Below, piece by piece: positions 15,283 through 23,723 of a DNA stretch of 64,000 nucleotides. A program made the position numbers and the translations under genes. Numbering within the stretch: position 1 is the first letter of the stretch; the number at the start of each line of letters is the position of its first letter. The notes beneath the pieces were generated by a model, which had not been told where the DNA came from, did no database searches, and was given only the letters and a program-made list of their open reading frames with translations. This DNA is from Cryobacterium algoritolerans (GTDB taxonomy: Bacteria > Actinomycetota > Actinomycetes > Actinomycetales > Microbacteriaceae), in contig NZ_SOFP01000063.1 of the NCBI RefSeq assembly GCF_004402785.1, positions 20,889 through 84,888 of the forward strand, read 5' to 3'.

Positions 15283-16198
15283 GGGCCGCACCGGTCAGCC
15301 AGGCGGTCCCGCGCGACTTCGCCAGGTCGAGGTCGTCCCGGTTCTTCAGGATGGACCCCCAGGTGTGGTTGATGCTGGCCGGACCGAGACGGTCCACGCC
15401 CAGCACGGCCAGCGCAGACACCCAGTCGATCGCCTCCGCAATGCCGGGCGGCTTCGCCAGGTCGAGGGAACGCAGTGCCGTGATGGCGGTGGCAGCCTGC
15501 AGGGCGAGCGGCTCAGCGCTGGTCGGAACGCGACGTCGCACGATCTCAGCGATGCGCTCCGGCGCCGGGTAGTCGATCCAGTGGTACAGGCAGCGCCGGG
15601 TGAGCGCGTCGTGGAGGTCGCGGGTGCGATTCGAGGTCAGGATGACGATCGGTGGGTGGCTGGCCCGCACTGTGCCGAGCTCTGGGATGGTCACCGCGGC
15701 CTCAGCGAGCAGTTCGAAGGTGAATGCCTCGAACTCGGCGTCGGCTCGGTCGATCTCATCAAGCAGCAGCACGGCCGGGCGCGGGCCCGGATGCTCGATG
15801 GCCGCCAGGAGGGGGCGTCGCAGCAGGTATTCCGGACCAAATAGCTCAGTCTCTGCCAGCGTCACGTTGCGCGCCTCGGCCAGCCGGATCCCGAGGAGCT
15901 GGCGAGGGTAGTTCCATTCGTAGAGGGCTTCGCCGGCGTCGATTCCTTCGTAACACTGCAGTCGGAACAGCGGCGTGTCGAGCACGCGGGCGAGAGCCTT
16001 CGCAGCCTCGGTCTTGCCGACTCCCGGCTCACCTTCGAGCAGGATCGGCTGCGGCATCCGCACGGCCAGGAACAGCGCAGTGGCCAATCCGGAATCGGCC
16101 AGGTAGTCGATCTCCTCGAGCTTGTGCAGCAGGGAGTCCACGTCGGGGATGAGCGCCTTCACCGCGTCTTCGGCTCCGGCGCGGGCCGAAGCGGTCAT
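15275..16198 (-). CDS. coxD: CoxD-like MoxR AAA+ ATPase
   Basis: A 307-residue MoxR-subfamily AAA+ ATPase. Walker A is GEPGVGKTEAAK near residue 56, Walker B is AVLLLDEIDRAD near 143, and sensor 1 lies in IVILTSNRTRDL near 185. The C-terminal lid contains PPGIAEAIDWVSAL. CoxD unfolds or remodels apo-CoxL so that the [CuSMoO2] centre can form. The ATG at 16198 shares ATGA with the end of a 44-codon mocA-like relic, and its stop overlaps coxE. All catalytic motifs are intact. Confidence 0.9.
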   Translation of the reverse strand: MTASARAGAEDAVKALIPDVDSLLHKLEEIDYLADSGLATALFLAVRMPQPILLEGEPGVGKTEAAKALARVLDTPLFRLQCYEGIDAGEALYEWNYPRQLLGIRLAEARNVTLAETELFGPEYLLRRPLLAAIEHPGPRPAVLLLDEIDRADAEFEAFTFELLAEAAVTIPELGTVRASHPPIVILTSNRTRDLHDALTRRCLYHWIDYPAPERIAEIVRRRVPTSAEPLALQAATAITALRSLDLAKPPGIAEAIDWVSALAVLGVDRLGPASINHTWGSILKNRDDLDLAKSRGTAWLTGAAHG

Positions 16199-16329
16199 CG
16201 CTTCCGCCCGAGGGCGTCAAAAATAACCCCATCGCGGGAGGGGAGCAGCTGTTTGGGCCGGCCGTGCCGACGGGATGCCCCAGCGGCCTGCACGAGGCCG
16301 GCGACGCTTGCCTCAGGCGTGGGCGGCAT
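16195..16329 (-). pseudogene. Truncated MocA/MobA-like molybdenum cofactor nucleotidyltransferase
   Basis: A 44-codon frame starting at ATG 16329, inside the end of the XdhC-YHS gene, and stopping in the ATGA that starts coxD. Its N-terminus has VAGLVQAAGASRRHGRPKQL, the nucleotide-binding signature of MobA/MocA nucleotidyltransferases (L-x-A-G-x-S-x-R-M-G-x-x-K). After LLPSRDG it jumps to VIFDALGRKR and ends, where a full enzyme has about 190 residues. It looks like a large in-frame internal deletion that kept the first and last few codons and both overlaps. MocA-type enzymes make the cytidine form of molybdopterin that CO dehydrogenase uses, so the intact gene would have belonged here. Confidence 0.7.
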
Positions 16330-17230
16330 ACCGCTCCGGATCAGCGAGGAAGGCAGCCCGGCAGCCCGTTGAACAAAAGTAGGTCAGGACACCGTCACGG
16401 TCCACCTGAGGGGTGGCATCGACGGCGGCGACGCTCATCCCGCAGACCGGGTCGATGGCCGTTGTCGCCCTGGCCACAGCGACGGACGCCGCCGTTCCGG
16501 CCGATCGCTGCCTGGTGCGCTCGGCGATCAGCTGGGCCAGGATCGACAGCGCGACCTCAGCCGGGGTCCGGGCGCCGAGATCCAGCCCCGCCGGGCTGAA
16601 CACGCGGGAGCGCAGCCCGTCGTCGACGTTCAGGGAGGCAACCACGGCGGTGCCCCGTTCCGCGCTGGCGACGAGGGCCACGTAGGGGACACCCGCACGG
16701 AGTGCGGCTTCGAGGGACGGCTCCTCGTCGTGGCCGTGCGATGCAACGATCAGGCCCCCATCATCGGGCAGGGGTGCCGTCGCCGCCCCGTCCACCACTT
16801 CCATCTCGAGCCCGAGCCCGGCGCCCAGCACTGCCAGAGCCCGCGCGACGGGGGTCGCGCCGACCACCACGACGCGCGGCGCCGGCACGGACGGTTCGAG
16901 GAAGATTTCGACGGCGCCTCCGCTCAGGCACGGGTTCGACACCTCGACGGCGCCGTCCTCCGTTCTGTGCGACGGCTCCCCGGCGACGACCCGGAGCAGG
17001 AGCGGCTCGCGCGCAGACAACGCCCGCAAACCGTATTCGCGCACCGATGCCTCGACGCAGGCTCCGCCGACGAAACCGTCCAGGCGTCCGTCGGCGTGCA
17101 GGAGCGCCGTGTCACCGGCGTGGGCGCTCGTGGGTCGCTGGGCGCGCACCACCGTGGCCCGAACGAACGCCTCGCGTCGCTCGGCGAGTTCGTGGGCACG
17201 CTGTTCCAGTGCCCCACCCGAGATCGGCAT
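16313..17230 (-). CDS. XdhC/CoxF-like protein with C-terminal YHS domain
   Basis: A 305-residue protein. Residues 1-105 are an XdhC/CoxI-type domain (AFVRATVVRAQRPTSAHAGD, DGFVGGACVEASVREYG, NPCLSGGAVEIFLEP). A Rossmann region follows (RVVVVGATPVARALAVLGAG, then GLDLGARTPAEVALSILAQL near 225). The last 45 residues are a YHS domain (AIDPVCGMSVAAVDA and YFCSTGCRAAFLADPERY), whose cysteines bind metal, often copper. It starts at ATG 17230 one base after the coxL stop. Its position fits coxF/coxI. The added YHS domain suggests a role in metal supply to the Mo-Cu centre, which is inference. Confidence 0.82.
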   Translation of the reverse strand: MPISGGALEQRAHELAERREAFVRATVVRAQRPTSAHAGDTALLHADGRLDGFVGGACVEASVREYGLRALSAREPLLLRVVAGEPSHRTEDGAVEVSNPCLSGGAVEIFLEPSVPAPRVVVVGATPVARALAVLGAGLGLEMEVVDGAATAPLPDDGGLIVASHGHDEEPSLEAALRAGVPYVALVASAERGTAVVASLNVDDGLRSRVFSPAGLDLGARTPAEVALSILAQLIAERTRQRSAGTAASVAVARATTAIDPVCGMSVAAVDATPQVDRDGVLTYFCSTGCRAAFLADPERYAAHA

Positions 17231-17231
17231 G

Positions 17232-19625
17232 CTAGATCGGTGGTGTCGCGCGGCCCTGCATGGCGGCCCAGACCCTGGCCGGGGTGCACGGGATGTCCAT
17301 GTGCGTGACGCCGAGGGGCGAGAGAGCGTCAACCACGGCGTTCAGGATGGCGGGCGGTGAACCGACGGTTGCCGACTCGCCCACTCCTTTCGCACCGATC
17401 GGGTGGTGCGGCGACGGAGTCACCGTGAACCCGGTCTCCCAGTTCGGAACCTCCATTGACGTGGGGATGAGGTAGTCCATGAACGACCCGCCAAGGTTGT
17501 TGCCGGCCTCGTCGAACCCGATGAACTGCATCAGCGCCATCCCGACGCCGTCGGTCAGGCCGCCGTGCACCTGGCCTTCGATGATCATCGGGTTGATCCG
17601 AGTGCCGCAGTCGTCGACGGCAATGAACCGGCGAACCTTGACGTGGCCTGTTCCCGGGTCGACGTCGACGACGCAGATGTAGGCGCCGAACGGGAAGGTG
17701 AGGTTGGGCGGGTCGTAGGTCACCTCTGCGTCCAAGTTGCCGTCGATGCCCTCCGGCAGCGCTACGGTGCCATGCGCACCCATGGCGATCTCGGCCATGG
17801 TCTTGCCGACGCTCGGGTCGCCCTTGACGAACCAGCGTCCCTTCTCCCATTCGAGGTCTTCCGGACGGGTTTCGAGCATCGCGGCGGCGATGAACTTCGC
17901 CTTCTCCCGCACCTTGCGGGCGACGAGGGCCACTGCGGCGCCGCTGACCGGGGTCGACCGGCTCCCGTAGGTGCCCAGGCCGAAAGGGGTCTGGTCGGTG
18001 TCGCCGTGCACCACATCGATGTCCTCCGGGGGGATGCCGATCTCCTCGGCCACGATCTGCGCGAAGGTGGTCTCATGGCCTTGGCCCTGGCTCTGCACGG
18101 AGATCCGCACCACGGCCTTGCCGGTCGGGTGGATTCGCAGCTCGGCACCGTCGGCCATGCCCAGGCCGACGATGTCCATGTGCTTGCGCGGGCCGGCTCC
18201 GACGGTCTCGGTGAAGAACGAGATACCGATTCCCATCAACTCGCCGCGGGCACGTTTCTCCTTCTGCTCTCGCCGCAGGTCGTCATAGCCGGCGATCTCC
18301 ATCGAGAGACGCATCGCCCGCTCGTAGTTGCCTGAGTCGTACTCCCACCCCGTCTTGTTCTTGTACGGGAACTGCTCCGGCTTGATCAGGTTCTTCAGTC
18401 GGAGTTCCGCCGGGTCCATCTCCAGTTTCTGGGCGAGCATGTCGACCATGCGCTCGACGAGGAGGACGGCTTCGGTGACCCGGAAAGAGCAGGCGTAGGC
18501 GACCCCGCCGGGTGCCTTGTTCGTATACACGCCGGTGACCTTGCAGTGCGCGGCCTGGAGGTCGTAGCTGCCGGTGAAAATGTGGAAGAAGCCGGCCGGG
18601 TACTTCGTGGGCTGTGCTGTGGCGTTGAAGGCGCCGTGGTCGGCGAGCACGTTCGTGCGGACCGCAAGGATCTTGCCGTCTTTCGTGGCCGCGATCTCTC
18701 CCTGCATGATGTAGTCGCGAGCGAACGACGTCGACATCAGGTTCTCCGAACGGTCCTCGACCCATTTGACCGGCCGGCCGGTGACGATCGACCCGACGAC
18801 GGCGAGGATATAGCCGGGGTAGATGCCGACCTTGTTGCCGAACCCGCCGCCGATGTCGGGGGACACGATCCGGATCTTGTGTTCGGGGATGCCGGACACG
18901 ATCGCGAACAGGGTGCGGTGAGCGTGCGGGGCCTGGCTGGTCTCGTACAGGGTGAGGGCGCCTTCGATCGGTTCGAAGTCGGCGACAGCCCCGCAGGTCT
19001 CCATCGGGGCCGGGTGTGACCGCGGATAGACGATCTCCTGTTTGACGATGACGTCGGCGGAGGCGAAGACCGCGTCGGTTTCGGCGGCGTTGCCGGCCTC
19101 CCAGTCGAAGATGTGGTTGTCGGTGCGCCCCTCGATCTCGTCCCTGATGACCGGCGCACCGGGGTCGAGGGCGTGGCGGGCATCGACTACGGGAGTGAGC
19201 ACGTCGTAGTCGACATCGATGAGTTCGAGGGCGTCGCGGGCGGCATAGCGGTCCTCGGCGATGACGAACGCGACCTCCTGACCCTGGAACCGCACCTTGT
19301 CGGTGACGAGCACGGCCTGCACGTCGGCCGACAGGGTCGGCGCCCAGGCCAGCTTGAGCCCGAGCAGGTCCTTGCCCGTGATGACAGCCACGACACCGGG
19401 GTGGGCCAGGGCCCGGGTGGTGTCGATGGAGACGAGGCGGGCATGCGCCACCGGCGACCTCAGAATGGCACCGTGCAGCATTCCAGGAAGCACGATGTCA
19501 TCGACGTAGTGTCCCTTACCCCGCACGAAACGGGGGTCTTCCTTGCGCTGGATGCGGCCGTAGCCGATCGGGCGGTCGGCGTCGCCCGCCGCCGGGTTCG
19601 GGGCGTGGGTCTCAGTGATGGTCAT
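17232..19625 (-). CDS. coxL: Aerobic carbon monoxide dehydrogenase large subunit, form I
   Basis: A 797-residue molybdoenzyme subunit of the xanthine oxidase family. It holds the molybdopterin-cytosine-dinucleotide [CuSMoO2] site where CO is oxidised to CO2. The active-site loop reads GGVAYACSFR with C379, fitting the form I signature A-Y-x-C-S-F-R; form II proteins have AYRGAGR. This implies true CO oxidation. Cofactor-contact segments DIGGGFGNKVGIYPGY near 257, SQGQGHETTFAQIVAEE and GAKGVGESATVGSPPAI near the end are present, the last with the conserved glutamate. The length fits CoxL. The ATG overlaps the coxS stop (ATGA). The small residue after AY (Ala, where Arg is common) is the only oddity. 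Confidence 0.95.
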   Translation of the reverse strand: MTITETHAPNPAAGDADRPIGYGRIQRKEDPRFVRGKGHYVDDIVLPGMLHGAILRSPVAHARLVSIDTTRALAHPGVVAVITGKDLLGLKLAWAPTLSADVQAVLVTDKVRFQGQEVAFVIAEDRYAARDALELIDVDYDVLTPVVDARHALDPGAPVIRDEIEGRTDNHIFDWEAGNAAETDAVFASADVIVKQEIVYPRSHPAPMETCGAVADFEPIEGALTLYETSQAPHAHRTLFAIVSGIPEHKIRIVSPDIGGGFGNKVGIYPGYILAVVGSIVTGRPVKWVEDRSENLMSTSFARDYIMQGEIAATKDGKILAVRTNVLADHGAFNATAQPTKYPAGFFHIFTGSYDLQAAHCKVTGVYTNKAPGGVAYACSFRVTEAVLLVERMVDMLAQKLEMDPAELRLKNLIKPEQFPYKNKTGWEYDSGNYERAMRLSMEIAGYDDLRREQKEKRARGELMGIGISFFTETVGAGPRKHMDIVGLGMADGAELRIHPTGKAVVRISVQSQGQGHETTFAQIVAEEIGIPPEDIDVVHGDTDQTPFGLGTYGSRSTPVSGAAVALVARKVREKAKFIAAAMLETRPEDLEWEKGRWFVKGDPSVGKTMAEIAMGAHGTVALPEGIDGNLDAEVTYDPPNLTFPFGAYICVVDVDPGTGHVKVRRFIAVDDCGTRINPMIIEGQVHGGLTDGVGMALMQFIGFDEAGNNLGGSFMDYLIPTSMEVPNWETGFTVTPSPHHPIGAKGVGESATVGSPPAILNAVVDALSPLGVTHMDIPCTPARVWAAMQGRATPPI

Positions 19626-20116
19626 GCCGTGACCTCTTCTTCAGCGTTTTCTTCGACTGCGGGGTGTTCGGCGGCCCATTTCACCGACCGTACGATCGTG
19701 GCGTACCCGGTACAGCGGCAGATCTGGCCGGAGATAGCCTCCCGGATTTCGGTGTCATCCGGGTGCGGATTCCGGTCCAGCAGCGCCCGCGCCGTGAGCA
19801 TCATTCCCGGCGTGCAGAAACCGCACTGCAGTCCGTGCTCCTCCATGAAGCCCTGCTGCACCGGGTCGAGGGTCGTCCCGGTGGCCAGACCCTCGACCGT
19901 GGTGATGGCGTGGCCGTCCGCCATCGCCGCGAGCACGGTGCAGGATTTGACCGGAACGCCGTCCATCAGGACAACGCAGGTGCCGCAGTTGGACGTGTCG
20001 CAGCCCCAATGGGTGCCGGTGAGTCTCAGCTCGTCGCGGATGAAGTGGACGAGCAGCACTCGAGGCTCACTCTCACGGGTGATCTCGTCGCCGTTCACGG
20101 TCATGCTGATCTGCAT
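19622..20116 (-). CDS. coxS: Carbon monoxide dehydrogenase small (2Fe-2S) subunit
   Basis: A 164-residue iron-sulfur subunit that passes electrons from the molybdenum site to FAD. The N-terminal plant-type ferredoxin domain has GCDTSNCGTCVVLMDG (C-x4-C-x2-C) with the fourth Cys in VKSC. The C-terminal helical domain has LQCGFCTPGM and GQICRCTGY for the second cluster. The start at ATG 20116 follows a modest AAGG. Six bases separate it from the coxM stop, and it overlaps coxL by four bases. The order M-S-L is the classic form I arrangement. Confidence 0.95.
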   Translation of the reverse strand: MQISMTVNGDEITRESEPRVLLVHFIRDELRLTGTHWGCDTSNCGTCVVLMDGVPVKSCTVLAAMADGHAITTVEGLATGTTLDPVQQGFMEEHGLQCGFCTPGMMLTARALLDRNPHPDDTEIREAISGQICRCTGYATIVRSVKWAAEHPAVEENAEEEVTA

Positions 20117-20121
20117 CGACT

Positions 20122-21015
20122 TCAGCCTTCCTGCATTGTCGTGGTCTGGGTCTCGAGAGCACGCGCGCACGCGCGACGCAGGACCCTGCGGGTGAGTTCG
20201 TCGGCAAGGTGCCGTTTGTAGTCGACCGGCCCGCGCTGGTCGTCGACGGGCAGTGAGGCCTCGGCAGCGAGCCTCCCGGCCTCCGCGAACAGTACCTCGG
20301 AGGGCCGCCGGCCGCGGAGCACCGCTTCCGCCTCCGAGATTGTGCCGTCAAGGCCCACCGCGGTGAGGCCGATGGCCACATCGTCCACCGAGCCGTCCAC
20401 GGTGAAACTGACGGCAGCGCCCGCCGCCACGACGGCCCAGTCGCCGACCCGGCGTTCGACCTTCTCGTACGCGCTGCCCGAACGCGGCCGGATCGGGAAC
20501 CGGATCTCGACCAGCAATTCGTTCTGCGCGACCGCCGTCTCGTAGGGCCCCTTGTGGAACTCGTCCATTGTGAGGATGCGCTCGCCCCCTGGGCCGCGCA
20601 CGACAGCCTGGGCGTGCAACACATCGCACACCGTGGCAAGGTCCTCGGCCGGATCCGCCTGGCAGAGCGAACCGCCGATGGTGCCCCTGTTGCGCACGAT
20701 GGGATCCGCGATCACCCGCTCGGCATCGATCACGATCGGAAAGAGTCTTGCCACGTCGGTCGACTCCAGGAGGGCTGAGTGACGGGTCAGGGCGCCGATT
20801 CGCAGCTGGGTCGCCTCGGGGAGGATGAAATCGAGTTCATACAGGTCGTTGATGTCGACCAGGCACTCCGGCCTGGCCAGCCGTAGTTTCATCATCGGCA
20901 GAAGGCTGTGCCCCCCGGCGACGACGCGGGATTCTGCGCCGTGACGGTCGAGCAGCGCAAGGGCGTCTTCGATCGTGCTCGCTCGTACGTAGTCGAATTG
21001 AGCCGGTATTTGCAC
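20122..21015 (-). CDS. coxM: Carbon monoxide dehydrogenase medium (FAD) subunit
   Basis: A 297-residue FAD subunit of the CO dehydrogenase/xanthine dehydrogenase family. FAD contacts are AGGHSLLPMMKLRL near 32, the isoalloxazine loop RNRGTIGGSLCQADPAEDL near 100, and a C-terminal CO-DH flavoprotein domain with RVGDWAVVAAGAAV. I chose the GTG at 21015 because GGGAGG lies five bases upstream; the in-frame ATG at 21072 has no such site and adds residues unlike the family. It is the first gene of the cox operon, so the main promoter should lie between 21016 and about 21300. Confidence 0.93.
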   Translation of the reverse strand: MQIPAQFDYVRASTIEDALALLDRHGAESRVVAGGHSLLPMMKLRLARPECLVDINDLYELDFILPEATQLRIGALTRHSALLESTDVARLFPIVIDAERVIADPIVRNRGTIGGSLCQADPAEDLATVCDVLHAQAVVRGPGGERILTMDEFHKGPYETAVAQNELLVEIRFPIRPRSGSAYEKVERRVGDWAVVAAGAAVSFTVDGSVDDVAIGLTAVGLDGTISEAEAVLRGRRPSEVLFAEAGRLAAEASLPVDDQRGPVDYKRHLADELTRRVLRRACARALETQTTTMQEG

Positions 21016-21404
21016 AATGCCTCCCGATCGCGGCGCGCCCGGTCGAATCGATTGGGCGGATTTTAGTCTCATAGTGCTCCCGAGGCCACCGGATGTCAAT
21101 GATGACAAAACGGTTGGATGGTTCGGGCAGGGGCCGCGAATCTAACCTTCTGCCGGGGATTTAGTTGCGTTTGACAGCGATGTGTAGGTGGAGTGTGGAG
21201 GCGTGACGTCGAACGGCGACAAGATCGGAGCGCCCGCTGACTGACTCCGCTACCGGCCGCCACGGCGGCTCACCGGCATCGACACACAGCATCGCACCGG
21301 GCAGGATCGTTGGAGTTGGGCTGCAACCTGGTTGCGCGGGAAAATCGGGTGGGAGCCCTACGTTCGAGGACAGGAGCGACGCCGGCCGGAGGCCGTCCGA
21401 TCGG
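21016..21404. other. Divergent intergenic region upstream of coxM
   Basis: It holds the coxM ribosome site (GGGAGG, reverse strand at 21020-21025) and presumably the cox promoter. I see no hairpin, repeat or RNA gene. On the plus strand, from about 21363, a reading frame joined to the next gene encodes FEDRSDAGRRPSDRVAALDL, the conserved start of a phosphoribosyltransferase, but without an ATG. Confidence 0.5.
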
Positions 21405-21893
21405 GTGGCCGCGCTGGACCTCCATGACCCGGTGGTCTACGCGCTGCCCAGGGGAGGCGTTCCCGTGGCGGCCCCGATCTCCGAACGGCTGCACGCGCCT
21501 CTCGGCCGCCTCGTCGTCGGTGGCTCTGGTACCGGCGCAGCCGGCCGGGTCGCGCGCCGCGAGTCGACCGAACTGGAGCGCCGGCGCATCCTCTGCTGTG
21601 GTGACCGGCAGCCGGTGCTCGCCACGGGCCGGGTCGCGGTGGTCGTCGACGACGGCATAGCGACCGGGGCCACGATCAGGGCGGCTCTGGCCGAAGTTCG
21701 GCGGCAGTGTGCCGCGCAGACCGTGATCGCGGTCCCGGTCGCCCCGGCCCGTCTCGTCGCCGAACTCGGAGATGAAGCCGACCGGGTCGTCGTCCTGAAG
21801 TCAGCCCCGGCGTTCTGGGCGATTGGCCCGTTCTACCGGGATTTCCACCACCACTCCGACGCGGAAACGGCCGATCTTCTGGGCGAGTTCTGA
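21405..21893 (+). CDS. Phosphoribosyltransferase-domain protein, internally shortened
   Basis: A 162-residue protein of the type I phosphoribosyltransferase group with the motif YALPRGGVPVAAPISERL near residue 13 and the PRPP loop VAVVVDDGIATGATIRAAL near 84. The C-terminal part VLKSAPAFWAIGPFYRDF is also typical. Between LVVGGSGTGAAGR and ESTELERRRIL about 60 residues of the family's central section (usually around K-x-G-x-P-x-N-x-E-x-A-x-G-A) are missing. No ATG fits. I list the GTG 21405, although family similarity begins earlier at about 21363. It is either a minimal active variant or, more likely, a deleted remnant. It points toward the polymerase gene 78 bases on. Confidence 0.55.
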   Translation: MAALDLHDPVVYALPRGGVPVAAPISERLHAPLGRLVVGGSGTGAAGRVARRESTELERRRILCCGDRQPVLATGRVAVVVDDGIATGATIRAALAEVRRQCAAQTVIAVPVAPARLVAELGDEADRVVVLKSAPAFWAIGPFYRDFHHHSDAETADLLGEF

Positions 21894-21971
21894 ACGGGTG
21901 CCTGACACAGTCAGCGGCACCGCCAGAGCCAGGGCGGACAGCGCCGTCGGCGAGACCGGGCAGAATGGAAC

Positions 21972-23690
21972 GTGTACCTACTGGCCGGACGGACCGGTAA
22001 CGGGGAGTTCCTCGTCGTTCCCCTCGACTCCACGGGGCACGAGAGCGCGCCCGCGCGGCGGCTTTCCTTCGCCGAGTTCCTGGGCGAAGTCGTTGCGGCG
22101 GAACAGGGATCGCCGCGTTGGGTCTGGGAAGACACCTCACGGCTGTACCCATTGCTGCTGGCCGCGGGCGTGCGGGTGCAGCGCGGGCACGACCTGCGCC
22201 TCTGTCACGCCATCCTCCGCCAGTCGTCGCTGACCTCGACGAGCGAGCTCGCTAGGGCGGCACCGAGCCGGTGGGACAGCGGCCCGGCGGTTGTGCCGGA
22301 GGCCCCCGAACCCGGCTCGACTCTGTTCGACCTCGGCTTCGCCGACGACGAGGCGGATGAGGCACCGCCCGAAGACGACGCGCAGACCGAGTTCCGGCGC
22401 CAGCTCACGGCGGTCGCGGCCTGTGCGGAGCCCGGTCGGCTCCGGCTCCTCCTCGCCGCGGAATCGGCCGGGGCCCTGATCGCGGCTGAGATGCAATTCG
22501 CCGGTCTGCCCTGGCGCACCGAGGTGCACGACCGGCTCCTCACCCGCGAACTCGGCCCCCGCGTCGCCCCCGGTCTACGGCCGGAGCGGCTCGAAAGCCT
22601 GGCCCGACGAATCCGAACCGAACTCGGCGACCCCCAGATCAACCCGGACTCCCAGCAGGACCTGCTGCGCGCCCTCCAGCGGGTCGGGATGTCGCTGAGC
22701 TCGACCCGCGCCTGGGAACTGCAAAAGCTTGAACACCCCGCCATCGCGCCGCTGCTGGAGTACAAGAAACTCGCCCGGCTTCTCAGCGCCAACGGCTGGT
22801 ACTGGATGGACACCTGGATCGTCAACGGCCGGTTCCACCCCGAGTACGTTCCCGGCGGGGTGGTGACGGGCCGGTGGGCGACCCGCGGTGGCGGAGCGCT
22901 GCAGCTGCCCAAACAGGTGCGCGGAGCCGTCATAGCCGATGACGGCTGGAAACTCGTCGTGGCCGATGCCGCGCAACTCGAACCGCGCATCCTGGCGGCC
23001 CTGTCAGCCGACATCGCGATGGCAACGGCGGGCCGGGGCAGCGACCTTTACGCCGGGATCGTCGCCAGCGGCGTCGTAGAAACCCGTGACCACGCCAAGG
23101 TAGCCATGCTCGGCGCAATGTACGGCGCGACCACGGGGGAGAGCGGTCGTTTGCTGCCCCGCCTGGCCAGGGCCTATCCTCGTGCGCTCGGCCTCACCGA
23201 GACAGCGGCCAGGGCCGGCGAACGCGGTGAGACGGTGACGACCAGGCTGGGTCGATCCTCACCCCGGCCGGGCGAGAGCTGGCTGTCGACCCAGGCGCAG
23301 GCCTACCACCCAGGGGCGACGGATGCCGACGAGCGCCGGGCGCGCAGCCAGGCGAGGGACTGGGGCCGGTTCACCCGTAACTTCATCGTGCAGGGCAGCG
23401 CCGCGGAGTGGGCGCTCTGCTGGATGGCAGAGATCCGCCGGGAACTCCGCCTGCTGCGGGCGCCGGAGGGGACAATTCCCGGACCCTCTCCGGGCTTCTC
23501 CCTCGCTCCGCACCTTGTCTTCTTTCTGCACGACGAGGTTATCGTGCATACCCCCGCAGGGTTGACGGAGGATGTTGAGCAGATCGTGATCCGGGCCGCG
23601 GCCACAGCGGGCCGGCACCTGTTCGGCGATTTCCCGGTCGACTTCCTGCTTACCGTTGCCACCGTCGACAGCTACGACCAGGCGAAATGA
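21972..23690 (+). CDS. Family A DNA polymerase (bifunctional 3'-5' exonuclease/polymerase type)
   Basis: A 572-residue PolA-like protein of the actinobacterial type that lacks the 5'-3' exonuclease domain. The first ~170 residues are a degenerate exonuclease-like region with an acidic linker. The polymerase domain has motif A VVADAAQLEPRILAAL near 318 (catalytic Asp), motif B AKVAMLGAMYGATTGESG near 365 (Lys and Tyr-Gly), and motif C FLHDEVIVHTP near 515 (second catalytic Asp). It is much shorter than PolA (about 880 residues) and is a second, accessory polymerase in such genomes, perhaps for repair. The GTG start at 21972 follows GGAA. Confidence 0.85.
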   Translation: MYLLAGRTGNGEFLVVPLDSTGHESAPARRLSFAEFLGEVVAAEQGSPRWVWEDTSRLYPLLLAAGVRVQRGHDLRLCHAILRQSSLTSTSELARAAPSRWDSGPAVVPEAPEPGSTLFDLGFADDEADEAPPEDDAQTEFRRQLTAVAACAEPGRLRLLLAAESAGALIAAEMQFAGLPWRTEVHDRLLTRELGPRVAPGLRPERLESLARRIRTELGDPQINPDSQQDLLRALQRVGMSLSSTRAWELQKLEHPAIAPLLEYKKLARLLSANGWYWMDTWIVNGRFHPEYVPGGVVTGRWATRGGGALQLPKQVRGAVIADDGWKLVVADAAQLEPRILAALSADIAMATAGRGSDLYAGIVASGVVETRDHAKVAMLGAMYGATTGESGRLLPRLARAYPRALGLTETAARAGERGETVTTRLGRSSPRPGESWLSTQAQAYHPGATDADERRARSQARDWGRFTRNFIVQGSAAEWALCWMAEIRRELRLLRAPEGTIPGPSPGFSLAPHLVFFLHDEVIVHTPAGLTEDVEQIVIRAAATAGRHLFGDFPVDFLLTVATVDSYDQAK

Positions 23691-23723
23691 GCCAGTGACG
23701 GGAGCGGATCCCGCAGATGCGGA

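Noticed and set aside
12131..17230. Two XdhC-like genes as an assembly duplication
   Set aside because: The two proteins differ in length and sequence and only one has a YHS domain; cox clusters commonly hold two such proteins (CoxF and CoxI).
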